Assembly: GCA_007258455.2 (NCBI GenBank)
Contig: VDFB02270651.1
Span: 700,472,217 to 700,536,216, forward strand
Origin: Sequoia sempervirens
Taxonomy: Eukaryota > Streptophyta > Pinopsida > Cupressales > Cupressaceae
Direction of reading: 5' to 3'
DNA length: 64,000 nt
Part shown: piece after piece, positions 1 through 11,782 of the stretch
How the letters are laid out: each line of letters begins with the position of its first letter
Position numbering within the stretch: position 1 is the first letter of the stretch
Program-made: the position numbers and the translations under genes
Notes under the pieces: model-generated
Told to the model about the DNA's origin: nothing
The model's input: the letters and a program-made list of their open reading frames with translations, nothing else
Databases searched by the model: none

Positions 1-33
1 ATTGTTAAAGTGCAGTCGAACGTTATAACATAC

Positions 34-2156
34 CACAAAAATGTGTTAGCCATGGGGCATCATGAATTGTCCATACAAGCATTGCATGGAATTGAAATTG
101 TCTTTGTCCTATTGGTCTGGAGATGTCATACATAGTGACGACATTCCATAACTTTAGTAACTCATCGATAAGAGACTCGATACATACATTCATATCTTTA
201 ACTTGGTACTTACCTAGTTGAATGAACATAAACATTACATAATTATTATAATTATTTTACTGCAATATATATAAATTAATGTACATGACTGTTGAATGAA
301 AAAAATATAAGTCATTATGCAACAAATAAGACAAATGAGATGCTACTATGTTAAAGAAAATTGATGTAAACAAATACCTGGAACAATCATTGACAACATT
401 GTGTGCTCTTTCTTTATTGACATCCATGGAGGAATGTTATTGTTGATAACAAAAACAGGCCACACAGAGTAAATAGATCTCAGCTCTCCAAATGGATTGA
501 CACCGTCCGCTCCCAATGAAAGCCTGAGATTATGAGGTTCTTCTTTAAAGTGTGGCCATTTTTCCCTCCATGTCCCTAAATCCAGAACCATCTATAGGCA
601 TTCGAAGAATGTCATCTCCACTTTTATTCCGTGCATGGTAATCCATCAATTGCGCTAAGCTTTCACACCTAAATAATCGTTGCATACGTGGAATAATGGG
701 AATATAACGAAGAATCTTGTGAGACACCTTTTTTGTTAGTTGATCTATTCGATATCTACTAATATGACATTCTAGGCATTCTGTTGCAAATTCCTATTGT
801 TTATGATATATAATATGATCATTGGGACATGCATCTATTGCTTGATACTCCATTCTAATATCTTTCATAATGGCACATAAATCTCGGTATGAGCGAGGTA
901 AAATATTTGATGGTGGTAACAAAAATTCACCAATCAATCTACAACAAAAAATAATTTTTTCATATAAAAAATATTAATGTTACATATTTCATCCTTTATT
1001 TACTAGTGATGAACTAACAACAATTAAAATAGATGAAAAAAGATGACATATATGCCATACCTTAACATCTGTGAGATTGTAGGAGTAAATGGTGACTCCT
1101 CAACCCCAAGATCAGTTGCGACCAAAACCACTTCCACAAGAGAGAGAATGGCAAGAAAGCTTGCTTCACAATGCAAGATTGATTAATGGTTGAATTGCTA
1201 TTGCTTGATTAAGCTTGAATACAAATGTACATGAGATACCTTTCTTATGTAGGCAAGGTTGAAATGTAGTAGTGAACATGATGTTGACAAATGTCATTAT
1301 CCTATAACATGAGACAACCAACAACCTAATCACCTAGGAAATGATGCATCCTAGCTAGATAAGATAAGTTCTAGAAATGCCAACTAAGACTTCTAGAATG
1401 AATCTTTTACCTAAGTAAACTTAACCATGTGAATAAGTCCCCTAATTACTTAGTGAATGAATAAGCTAGGTACAAGACAATTATTCACACCAACAGAGAT
1501 TTCTATGTTTGATAAACCATTCATAACCTTCAAGTTCAACAGCAACAATACAGCAGAAAGAAGAGTTATTTCAGAGCCTTCATAAAGGGGCCTGTATGCC
1601 TTCTCAAGTATAGGTAAATCATGAACATCATCAAAGTCATCTTGATCATCATGATCAGCTCTGCCACTAAATGTGTCATGGATCAATGTATTCATACCAT
1701 CATCTTCAACTGTGTTTTCTGGCACATGATCATCTTCTTCCATAGGATCATTAACTTCATCTTCGATATTCATAACTCCATGTTCGTCCGCTTGAAAAAC
1801 CACATTCTTTGGGGCGTGATAATCCATATCATCTTCCCTAGGGCGCCCCACCTTTATAATAATGATAGACACAAATAAGCCATGATCATGATCAAGTGAT
1901 TATATATATATATAATGTTAAAACAATATAAACACATATAATGAACAACTTACTAATGGATGATAATCATGCCCCCTTCAACGTGACCATGTTGCCTACA
2001 ATGTTTCTCAGTTGTTATGATTAAAAGTCATATCGTCTTTAAGCCCTTGCAATTATTGCAAGGACAATAACATTTCCCATCACCCTTTCTTTTCAATCTA
2101 TCCCACAATCTATCAAGTGTCTCTTCATTTTGTTCTGGACTAATATTATCTGACAT
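34..2156 (-). pseudogene. CACTA (En/Spm) TNP2-like transposase, decayed, four exons visible (copy in contig 1)
   Basis: Reads on the minus strand as a TNP2/Transposase_21 protein, the DNA-cutting transposase of CACTA elements. Exon 1 (1954-2156) starts MSDNISPEQNEE and carries the transposase-associated Cys motif (CYCPCNNCKG ... KHCRQHGHVEGG). Exon 2 (1061-1851) has an acidic stretch and then AYRPLYEGSEITLLSAVLLL. Exon 3 (378-939) holds LPPSNILPRSYRDL, ACPNDHIIYH, LRYIPIIPRMQRLF and LGADGVNPFGELRSIYSVWP. Exon 4 (34-213) holds KDMNVCIESLIDELLKLWN and IGQRQFQFHAMLVWTIHD. All borders read GT...AG; the next intron runs off the window at base 33. Lesions: TGA in exon 1, an extra G in a GGGGG run in exon 1, a solo LTR in exon 2, TAG and a 1-bp frameshift in exon 3. 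Family assignment is strong; function is certainly lost. Confidence 0.9.
1078..1495 (-). mobile_element. Solo LTR inserted in TNP2 exon 2
   Basis: A 418-bp sequence with TG...CA ends is flanked by the direct repeat GAGAT (1073-1077 and 1496-1500), a 5-bp target duplication. On the minus strand it starts TGTTGGTGTGAATAATTG and resembles the LTRs of the Ty1/copia element at 51855-58369 (shared words around AGTTTACTTA and TCTAGAAGTCTTAGTTGG). Removing it together with one GAGAT restores the TNP2 frame up to a good splice donor. There is no internal retroelement sequence, so this is a solo LTR left by recombination. Confidence 0.88.
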
Positions 2157-2990
2157 GATTTTTCTTTACCAAGCTTGACTATTTAGATCTTCAAAAAATA
2201 TCAAACTCACACTCCAATAATTTTTATTCATAGGCAATTATATAATCTAATAATTCTAATATTTTACACCAAAAAAAATTGGCATGCAACCACCCCTGCA
2301 AAGGAGAAGATATTCTGAAGTTAATGACCCCAAAAAATACTTTAAAATGCTAATTCCAAAACTTATTAAATTCTTATTTTACTATGTTTTCCAACCATTA
2401 AGACTCCTAAAATCAAAATATTGAACTTGATCACAAAATTTCTACAACAATGGAGGTAGCGAGCTAGTACGAACAAGTGACCCATTCCTAAGGAACAACA
2501 TGTCAGAATCATCATTGCTAATGTCAATACGGATTTATCCTTTTAGTTAAAGATGCAATGTGTTACTTCTTATGACGAGCTTATCCCTAGGGCCCTCAAC
2601 ATTGAGAGAGCCCTAATAAAAAATAATAGAAGCATTGGTAAGAGCATGATTAGGGTACAAACCCTAGGCCTCCATAGAAACATAAACAATAACTATAGCG
2701 GATTAGTGAGGTTCCAATACCAGAAAGATTGAGACAATGTAGGTAATAGCAAAATCTTGCAATCTAAAGATTGTAGCCAATAACAAGCACACTATGTAGA
2801 TTAGTGACATTTGTAAATGCAATTTATGGTAAGAAGAATGACAGTCACTTGAGATGTGACAGTCAAAAAGAGGCTGAGTAGTAACAAGATAATAAAGCTC
2901 AAACCTTGCATAGTAAAGTGGAGATTTTAACAGTGAGTTTCCTTACCCACTTGCTGACCTTAATGGTTTTTGAAATGCTTTTGGTAGTGT
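2157..2990. other. Upstream flank of TNP2, no gene recognised
   Basis: Lies 5' of the TNP2 start on the minus strand and should hold the element's promoter and leader. No open frame of note. Homologous to 4141-4985 and 28428-29257. The short patch 2455-2505 differs strongly in all three copies. Confidence 0.6.
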
Positions 2991-3090
2991 NNNNNNNNNN
3001 NNNNNNNNNNNNNNNNNNNNNNNNNNNNNNNNNNNNNNNNNNNNNNNNNNNNNNNNNNNNNNNNNNNNNNNNNNNNNNNNNNNNNNNNNN
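2991..3090. other. Assembly gap (100 N)
   Basis: Exactly 100 N, the usual placeholder for a gap of unknown size. Sequences on its two sides overlap in content (the end of contig 1 repeats the start of contig 2), so no real missing interval is implied. Confidence 0.99.
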
Positions 3091-3448
3091 GAGAATGGCA
3101 AGAAAGCTTGCTTCACAATGCAAGATTGATTAATGGCTAAATAGCTATTGCTTGATTGCTATAAGCTTGAATGCCAATGTACATGAGATGCCTTGCTTTA
3201 TGTAGGCAAGGTTGAAATGTAGTAGTGAACATGATGTTGACAAATGTCATGATCTTATGACATGAGACAACCAACAACCTAATCACCTAGGAAATGATGC
3301 ATCCTAGCTAGATAAGATAAGTTCTAGAAATGCCAACTAAGACTTCTAGAAGGAATCTTTTACCTAAGTAAACTTAACCATGTGAATAAGTCCCTTAATT
3401 ACTTAGTGAATGAATAAGCTAGGTACAAGACAATTATTCACACCAACA
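3091..3448 (-). mobile_element. Solo LTR, 3' part missing at the contig edge (copy A)
   Basis: Equivalent to the solo LTR at 1078-1495. Its left part is cut by the gap; the right end CACCAACA is followed by the target duplication GAGAT (3449-3453). Confidence 0.85.
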
Positions 3449-4140
3449 GAGATTTCTATGTTTGATAAACCATTCATAACCTTCAAGTTCAATAGCAACA
3501 ATACAGCAGAAAGAAGAGTTATTTCAGAGACTTCATAAAGGAGCTTGTATGCCTTCTCAAGTATAGGTAAATCATGAACATCATCAAATTCATCTTGATC
3601 ATCATCATCAGCTCTGCCACTAAATGTGTCATGGATCAATGTATTCGTACCATCATCTTCAACTATTTTTTCTGGCGCATGATCATCTTCTTCCATAGGA
3701 TCATTAACTCCATCTTCGATATTCATAACTCCATGTTCGTCCGCTTGCAAAACCACATTCTTCGGGCCGTGATAATCCATATCATCTTCCCTAGGGTGCC
3801 CCACCTTTATAATAATGATAGACACAAATAAGCCATGATCATGATCAAGTGATTATATATATATATATATAAAATGTTAAAACAATATAAACATTTACAA
3901 ATTCAATCAATATAAACACATATAATGAACAACTTACCAATGGATGATAATCATGCCCCCTTCAACGTGACCATGCTGCCTACAATGTTTCTCAGTTGTT
4001 ATGATTAAAAGTCATCTCGTCTTTAAGCCCTTGCAACTATTGCAAGGACAATAACATTTCCCATCACCCTTTCTTTTCAATCTATCCCACAATCTATCAA
4101 GTGTCTCTTCATTTTGTTTTGGACTAATATTATTTGACAT
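3449..4140 (-). pseudogene. CACTA TNP2-like transposase, N-terminal exons (copy A)
   Basis: Same exons 1 and 2 as in contig 1: exon 1 starts at 4140 (MSNNISPKQNEE) with the Cys motif CYCPCNSCKG; exon 2 starts at 3804 and ends at the LTR. It shares with the other copies the TGA after KTR and the extra G in the GGGGG run, so those lesions predate the copying. It also has private changes (for example PEKIV, YEVS). The rest of the gene lies beyond the contig edge. Confidence 0.85.
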
Positions 4141-6619
4141 GATTTTTTTTTACCAAGCTTGACTATTTAGATCTTCAAAAAATATCAAACCTCACACTCC
4201 AATAATTTTTATTCATAGACAGTAGATAATCTAATAATTCTAATATTTTACACCAAAAAAAATTTGGCATGCAAACCACCCCGCAAAGGAGAAGATATTC
4301 CTCAAGTTAATGACCCCAAAAAACACTCTTTTAAAATGCTAATCTGAACCGTAATAAATTTTATTTACTATGATTTCCAACCATTAAGACTCCTAAAATC
4401 AGAATATTGAACTTGATCACAAAATTTCTACAACAAATGGAGGTAGCGAAGGCACGGGCAAGTGACCCATTCCTATGGAGCAATGAGTCGCAATCATCAT
4501 TGCTAATGTCAATAAGGATTTATCCTTTTAGTTAAAGATGCAATGTGTCACTTCTTATGACGAGCTTATCCCTAGGGCCCTCAACATTGAGAGAGCCCTA
4601 ATAAAAAACAACAGAAGCATTGGTAAGAGCATGATTAGGGTACAAACCCTAGGCCTCCATAGAAACATAAACAATAACTATAGCGGATTAGTGAGGTTGT
4701 AATACCAGAAAGATTGAGACATTGTAGGTAATAACAAAATCTTGCAATCTAAAGATTGTAGCCAATAACAAGCACACTATGTAGCTTAGTGACATTTGTA
4801 AATGTAATCTACTATAAGAAGAATGACAGTCACTTGAGATGTGATAGTCAAAAATAGGCTGAGCAATAACAAGATAATAAAGCTCAAACCTTGCATAGTA
4901 AAGTGGGAGATTTTAATGTTGAGTTTCCTTACCCCCTGCTGGCCTTAAGGGTTTTTTCGCTTCAAATGCTTGGTAGCTCCACAAGGCAAATGCAATTAGG
5001 AGAATGACTATCCAAATGAAGTAATGCTGGTAATCATAGGTTCAATGTTTCTTTTCCTTAACCACAATGTATAATGGAGGTAGTGGATTGCATGTTTGAG
5101 CAAAGTTGTTTTGAGACTCATCAAAGATGGGAGAATAGTGAATAATTGTGGACCCAAACAGCTCAATAAGGTTGAAGGGTCTTAAGAACTACAATACCAT
5201 GAAACAATGAGTCCCCTGTAGTAAGTAGGCAGTCTATAGGGCATAGTTTGATTTTATAGAAGGATGCTCATGAAAGGAATCTTCAAGTGATAGTGAGTGA
5301 GTTGTTTGAGATTACAGCTGAGGGTGCAATACCCAGTTTTAAAGGAAGTTAGCAAAGCAGTAAATGTGCAAGAAAATCGAATCGTACACAACAAACAATT
5401 CACAATGTTATCTTCCATAATGCCTGAGTTTGAAGACAAAAATTTCATTACCTTTCATGATGAAAGTGGTGACCTTAATGGTCAACCACTGGCAACCATG
5501 ATTTTAAAACATGCTATTGTGCTTCTGGAGGCAACATTTTAAAGAAGGAAGTGAGTGGTGGTTTGGAACAATGGTAGGTGTGAAGGACTTGCTTTATATG
5601 CATACTATGCAGTCTAGCTTAAGACAGCATTCTTAGAAGAGATTGAAGATGGATTATGGAACTCAAGGGTTACCATGAAAAGGATTAAAGCAAAGACTGA
5701 GATCTATTTAAAAGCCATGGTCATGAAGATATTAAAGATGTCACATGCAAAACCCTAGTAGCTGGAGTAATGAATACAGTGCCAAATAGGATAGTGTGCT
5801 GGGGAAAATTTAGATCTCTACATTATCTAATTACAAGGAAATACATCATTTATTTATTTTTTTAATTAAAAGAAATCATTCTAAATCCTATATAGGATAC
5901 ATTGATACTTCAAAAGCCTTTGAAGGAATTTGAGATTATGCAAATATATGTCAAGTAACATTCATAAGGTTTAGAAAAATCTTGATCACTCTCTAGAATA
6001 TCCCATTAAACATGGGTTGTGCTTGAATGCACTACATAATTGATATAATACAACCACTTTGCATATCAACCAGAGTTATAGGCTCTTTATTGCAGCAAGA
6101 GGTAATCACTCTTCGATCATGCTATAATTACATCCTAACCTATTAAACTTGAGACAACCTGAATGCACCCAATGATGATTGACACATGCATTATACAACC
6201 TAAATTAACTACATTATATGAGTGCCTCCATTTCTATCACAAAATAGCCACATTAAACTTGGGTCACACTTGAATGCATCATGTATTTGTTATAGCACAA
6301 TTGTGCCACATGACCAATAAAGTTATGGATCACATAATTATAGTCACAAGAATCTATTCCTTGGTTGTGATCTTATGGTGATTCCACACAACAAAATCTG
6401 GACATGAAATTCTCAAAACCCTTAACCTCTAAAAATGAAATCTAATGAGATGTTGCTTTAAAATATGATTTTCAAACCTAGAACTACAAATCTAACTTCA
6501 CAACTGAATTCCAAAAATACAATGACTACCCTCAACCTGGATATCTTCTTTGAATTTTTTATTTTTTCCCAAAAAAATCATCCTTAGTTCTCCACAAACT
6601 GCCTCAAGTAGAGAAAAAA
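4141..6619. other. Gene-less stretch between TNP2 and the candidate CACTA end
   Basis: No recognised gene. The + strand frame at 5297-5542 (81 codons) is not kept in copy B, where small indels break it, so it is not supported as coding. Bases 4180-4500 contain several small insertions compared with the other copies, possibly low-accuracy contig-end sequence. Confidence 0.55.
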
Positions 6620-6860
6620 CACTACGCAATAAATCAGGCGCCAACTCACTTTTCTTTGCCTGCCACAATTTGATTTTTTTTAATTTTTCATGTTTGTCAA
6701 ATATTCGACAAAAATGATAGCCGACATTTCGACGAACCCCAGGTTCATTGAAATTTTGACAAACATCGGGGATAAACTTTCAAAAAATTGGAAATTACAC
6801 ATCAAATTTTACAAGCACCCGACGAACATCAAATTTTACATATTTCGTCAGACAATTTCA
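6620..6860 (+). mobile_element. Candidate CACTA-type terminus with subterminal motif cluster (copy A)
   Basis: CACTACGCAATAAATCAGG begins at 6620. About 90 bp further in, a cluster of CGACGAA-like motifs follows in both orientations (CGACAAA, CGACGAACCC, TTCATTGAA, GACGAACATC, TTTCGTCAGA). This arrangement is typical of CACTA elements: a CACTA/CACTG tip, then short repeats bound by the element's own protein. The element would extend to the right. The opposite end and a 3-bp target duplication were not identified with certainty. Confidence 0.45.
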
Positions 6861-6920
6861 TCAGATTTTGCAATCAAATGTATTAGTGATGATCCTATAT
6901 ATTTTTCATTCAAAGTATAT

Positions 6921-7312
6921 TGTGATATTCCTAGAGCGATTGATCATGGAGTTATTGCAACAATAGCCAGCTCTGATCCTTTCGCAGAGGTATGCGACAG
7001 ATTAGAATAATATAGATTTGTTATTCTAAGCATCTTTTCTAGTTTGCATTAGCATTTCATCATAATTTAGGTTGTTTAGAATAATATAGATTTGTTAGTC
7101 TAAACGTCTTTTCTATTGTGATGTTCCTAGAACGATTGATCATGGAGTTGTTGCAACAATAGCCATCTCTGATCCTTTGATAGAGGTATGCTACAGATTA
7201 GAATAATATAGATTTGTTATTCTAAGCATATTTTCTAGTTTGCATTACCATTTCATCATCATTTAGGTTGTTTAGAATAATATAGATTTTTTAGTCTAAG
7301 AATCTTTTCTAT
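6921..7312. repeat. 196-bp tandem duplication (copy A)
   Basis: Two units start at 6921 and 7117, both beginning TGTGAT(A/G)TTCCTAGA. Within each unit a ~73-bp element (TAGAATAATATAGATTTGTTA) is itself repeated. Probably part of the inner end of the CACTA-like element. Confidence 0.75.
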
Positions 7313-7534
7313 TATATGTAGTTTAACTACTACCTTGATGTTTGTATAGGTGTTTGTCAATCTAGAATGTTAACGTGCTATTTTTGTGGAAGAGTGTGTT
7401 GACAGCGAAGGTAATGCGCGATATATTTCCTTCCCCTAGTGGGAAATGACTATGTATTAGGGTTGTTTGTTGTATGCCTACATGGAATTTTGTAAATCCC
7501 ATATTTGATAACAATTCTTGAATGGTAATATCAT

Positions 7535-7690
7535 GCATGTTGTGTATACTTTATGTGCATTCAGGTGTATACTTTACAACTTATGTGTATACTTTGTCAC
7601 TTATGAGTATACCAATGTATACTTTATGACCTACATGTTTTCATGTGTATACTTTGTATTCATGTGTTAGTTTATGACTTAAGTGTATTT
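7535..7690. repeat. Imperfect minisatellite, core GTGTATACTTT (copy A)
   Basis: At least six copies of GTGTATACTTT or close variants at irregular 20-30 bp spacing. Also present at 31825-31975. Confidence 0.7.
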
Positions 7691-7732
7691 GATTAAATGA
7701 TTCACTTATTCACTTACTCAGGAGGAGCAAAA

Positions 7733-10190
7733 CAAAAACTAAACCCCTTTGCACCTTTACACAACATCCATCTGACCCTTTTTCCATCAAATGAAAACTA
7801 AACACCATAGGAAAATACCTTAGAGATATAAAAAACTAAGAGAGGTTATTGTACAGGGGCCCTACATGATCCCATAGACTTAGACAATTTTTTTTTAGGT
7901 GACATGGTTTCTAAGTAATAGCTCATCAAAAATTGCTTCATTTTAGCACTTTGGACTCTTAAGGGAAATCATTAGTCCAATATAGCTCAGAGTGATTCAG
8001 CATGTTTGGGTGCAAAATAAAACCATTCCTAGTGTAAACGTACCCATCCAGATGTGTTGGAATAGTTGGTTTGGTCATACGTGTTACAAAATGAAATTTG
8101 CACCACTTTGCAACTTTACATTACTTGTATTTGATAACTTTTTTCTCAACTAAAAACTTGTAACCATGAGAAAACGCCTCTGAGATAGAAAAAACTGGGA
8201 GAGGTTATTGTAGAGGGTCCCAACACAATCTCATAGCCTCAAACAAACAATCCGTAAGCATCATGATTTTTGAGTAATAGCCTATCAAAGATTGTTGTCT
8301 TTTAGCACTTTTGACTCTTAAGGGAAATCGACGATCTAATGTAGCTCAAAGTGGTTCAGCATGTTTGGGTGCAAAAGAGGACCATTTCTAGTATAAGTGT
8401 ACCCATTTGGATGTGTTGCAACATTTTGTTTGGTCATACGAGTTGAAACGAAAGTTGCACCACTTTGCAACTTTACACTACTTGCATTTGACAACTTTTT
8501 CCTCAACTAAAAACTCGTCACCACAAGAAAACGCCTACGAGATAGAAAAAATCAAGAGAGGTTATTGTAGAGGGTCCCAATACAATCCCATAGCCTCAAA
8601 CAAAGATTCTATAAGCATCATGATTTCTAAGTAATAGTCCTCCAAAGATTGTTTCCTTTTAGGACTTTGGACTCTTAAGGGAAATCGTCAATCTAATGTA
8701 GCTCAGAGTGGTTCAACATGTTTGGGTGTAAAATTACCCATCTAGACATGTTGAAATAGTTTTTTTGGTCGTACAAGTTGCAGAACAAAATTTGCACTAG
8801 TTTGCAACTTTACACTGCTTGCATTTGACAACTTTTTTTTCAACTGAAAACTCATCACCATGGAAAAACACCTTTGAGATAGAAAAAAATGAGAGAGGTT
8901 ATTGTATAGGGTCCCAACATGATCCCATAGCCTCAGACAGAGAGTCTATAAGCATCACGGTTTCAGAGTAATAGCCCATCAAAGATTACTGTCTTTTAGT
9001 AGTTTGGACTCTTAAGAGAAATCATTGGTCTAATGTGGTTCGATGTGTTTGGGTGCAAAATAGGACAACACCTAGTGTAAACGTACCCATCTGGACATGT
9101 TGGAATAGTCTGTTTGGTCGTACGAGTTGCAGAATAAAAGTTGCACCACTGTGCACCTTTACACTACTAGCATTTGACAACTTTTTCTTAAACTGAAAAC
9201 TCGTCACCACGAGAAAACACCTCTGAGATAGCAAAAATTGAGAGAGGTTATTGAAGAGGGTCCCAACATGATCCCATCACCTCAGATGAAGAGTCTATAA
9301 GCATCACAATTTCTGAGTAATAGCCCATCAAAGATTGTTGTCTTTTAGCACTTTGGACTCTTAAGGGAAATCATCAATCTAATGTAGCTCGAAGTGATGC
9401 GGTGTGTTTGGGTGAAAAAGAGGACCATGCCTAGCGTAAACGTATCCATCTAGACGTGTTGGAATAGTTTGTTTGGTCATGCGAGTTGTTGAACAAAAGT
9501 TGCACTACTTTGAAACTTTACACTGCTTGCATCTAACAACTTTTTCCTCAACTAAAAACTCGTCACCATGGGAAAATGCCTCCGAGATAGCAAAAAATAA
9601 GAGAGGTTATTGAAGAGAGTCCCAACATGATCCCATAGCCTTAGGTGAAGATTTTGTAAGCATCATGATTTCCAGGTAATAGCTCGTCAAAGATTGTTAC
9701 CTTTTAGCACTTTGGACTCTTTAGGGGAATCATTGGTCCAATGTAGCTCGGAGTGATTCAACATGTTTGGGTGAAAAAGAGGACCATGTCTAGCATAAAA
9801 ATACCCATCTAAATATGTTAGAATAGTCTATTTGGTCGTATGATTTGCAAAATGAAAGTTGCAACACTTTGCAACTTTACACTACTTGCATCTGACAACT
9901 TTTTCCTCAACTAAAAACTCATCACCATGAAAAAATGCCTCCGAGATAGAAAAAAAATGAGGTTATTGAAGAGGGTCCCAACATGATCTCGTAGCCTCAG
10001 ATGAAGAGTTTTTAAGCATCAAATTCTTTGAGTAATAGCCCATCAAATATTGTTTCCTTTTTGTACTTTGGACTCTTAAGCGATATCGTTGGTCCAATGT
10101 AACTCTAACTATTTCGGCATGTTTGGGTTGGAAAAAAGACCATTCCTAGCCTAAATGTACCCATCCACACACATTGGAACTATTTTTAGA
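7733..10190. repeat. Tandem array of ~358-bp units, about seven copies (copy A)
   Basis: The landmark ACCCAT(C/T) recurs at 8042, 8401, 8736, 9085, 9444, 9803 and 10159, giving spacings of 359, 335, 349, 359, 359 and 356. Each unit carries the same words in the same order: GTTGCACCACTTTGCAACTT, then GAGAGAGGTTATTG, then CTTTGGACTCTTAAG, then TGTTTGGGTG. The period is not a multiple of three and no frame runs through several units, so it is not a protein repeat. The units are fairly diverged, so the array is old. Unit number is the same in copy B. Confidence 0.9.
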
Positions 10191-11289
10191 GCAAACTAAC
10201 CTCCTTTTCATTGACGATAAAATATTCTTCTTATCTTTTCATTCCTTTTGTAAGTGGTTAATTTTAATCTTCAGTTGTTTTTCTTCAATTTCAACACTTA
10301 GGAAAACAAGATCCCTTTGTTTGATAGAGTTTTTAATGCTCAGGACAACTTCATTTGTTCAAATCCACCTTAACCATCATCTCTCACTTTCTTTTCCTGC
10401 ACAAATTATTACCAAATACAAAACCTCAATTGTGTTAGGTTGAATGGCATAGATGAAAACAATTGCGATATAGAAAGTTTGGTGTGGGTAAAGGTTGATT
10501 GACACCTATGACAATATCATATCGGTGTTATTGATTTTGTACGAAGTGTGAATTATGACTAATGTGCATCAAGCCCATATAGTATGCCTAGTTTTCTTAT
10601 TGATGCATTATGGTTAGCAACATTCATTGTTGTGCATTACGATAATACAAATTGCATGTCGAAGTTCAAATAACATTCATTTCATGGAGTTTTATTTAGT
10701 TTTTTTAATGGTAGTATCACACTCATTTGGTTTGTTTAATGGTTGCATCATGGTTGAGTGATGTCTTAATTGTTGATCATAATTATTGTATAGATTTCAC
10801 ATGAACAATCTAATGAACATGTATCTTGTTCATTTGTAAGGAATTTTTTTGAAGGTTACATCAAACCCCTATGGTTGAAAGATAGTGATTCTTATTCAAG
10901 ATGATTTTATACCTTTTATATGTTATTAATCTTGAACGAAGATTGAGTGGCATTGATTTTTATCAAGATGATTATATTATTTTTGAATGAAATTGTAACA
11001 TGACATATTTCATTAAGTTGTATCCATTTGTTTGAAGTTTTTAATCAATCAAACGAATCAATGCCATAAGATTGTCACAAGCTGCTCTTTTCATCCTTTT
11101 TTCCTTGTCTATGAGACCATAATTCTTTGAGGCATATTTTCAAATAGTTCTTCTCAACAAATATTATACAGTTCTTCTCATACCATTTTTCATTAATTTT
11201 AACTTCTTTTGCAATAAAAATTAGCTTCCCACTTCATTGCAGGAGTTCAAAAAACAAAATAATGTCAAATGTAAATTCATTCAATAGAA
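10191..11289. other. Gene-less stretch; possible remnant exon on the minus strand
   Basis: The + strand frame at 10174-10443 (89 codons) is kept in both copies, but it looks like the shadow of a lysine/glutamate-rich minus-strand frame (VEIEEKQLKIKINHLQKE) resembling a coiled coil. Neither is supported as a gene. The remainder is AT-rich sequence without features. Confidence 0.35.
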
Positions 11290-11436
11290 CTTGAAATCAT
11301 GCGTATTCTCAATTTGAGTGTTTGATCAAAATGTTTTGGTAGACATGTATGAAAAATGTGGTACAATAGAAAAGGAAGAGAATTGTTTGAAAAAACTCCT
11401 CAAATAAATGTGGTCTCATGGAATGTAATGTATGTG
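11290..11436 (+). pseudogene. PPR-protein fragment (copy A)
   Basis: A short + strand frame reads FDQNVLVDMYEKCGTIE, and after one frameshift FEKTPQINVVSWNV. This is the classic (A/V)LVDMYAKCG ... NVVSWN pattern of plant PLS-type pentatricopeptide repeat proteins, which bind organelle RNA. Only about one and a half repeats remain, with stops and a frameshift. Likely a fragment carried by a transposon or left by retroposition. Confidence 0.7.
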
Positions 11437-11782
11437 AACCTTAATATGTATGAACTCTAACATAGATGGATTACCAATTGTAATTCATAAGTTCTATTAA
11501 AATGCAATTTGATTAATCTATAACATACATTATTGATCATAACTTTAAACCATTCTAAGATAATTAGACATTCCATTTTGAAAATTCAAAGTAGAAAGAC
11601 ATGCACACGAGGAAAAAATTAGATTGAATATCAATTCTTCTATATCAAAATATAGAATAATTGTGTTTTTTCATATACAAATTTGGCATTTATGCCTACT
11701 TAGAACAAGTTTTACAAATTGTGGCATCTATGCCATCTCAAGATCTATCAAACCCTAAGTACATATCAATCTATGTCATATC

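Noticed and set aside
5297..5542. 81-codon + strand frame
   Set aside because: Broken by indels in copy B, with no recognised similarity.
6690..7010. 106-codon + strand frame present in both copies (also 30974-31294) as a small gene
   Set aside because: It runs through the CGACGAA motif cluster of the candidate CACTA end and into the 196-bp repeat; codon positions show no protection compared with the surrounding DNA.
9022..9234. Minus-strand frame in the 358-bp array (also 33183-33494) as a repeat protein
   Set aside because: The 358-bp period shifts frame at each unit and neighbouring units have stops.
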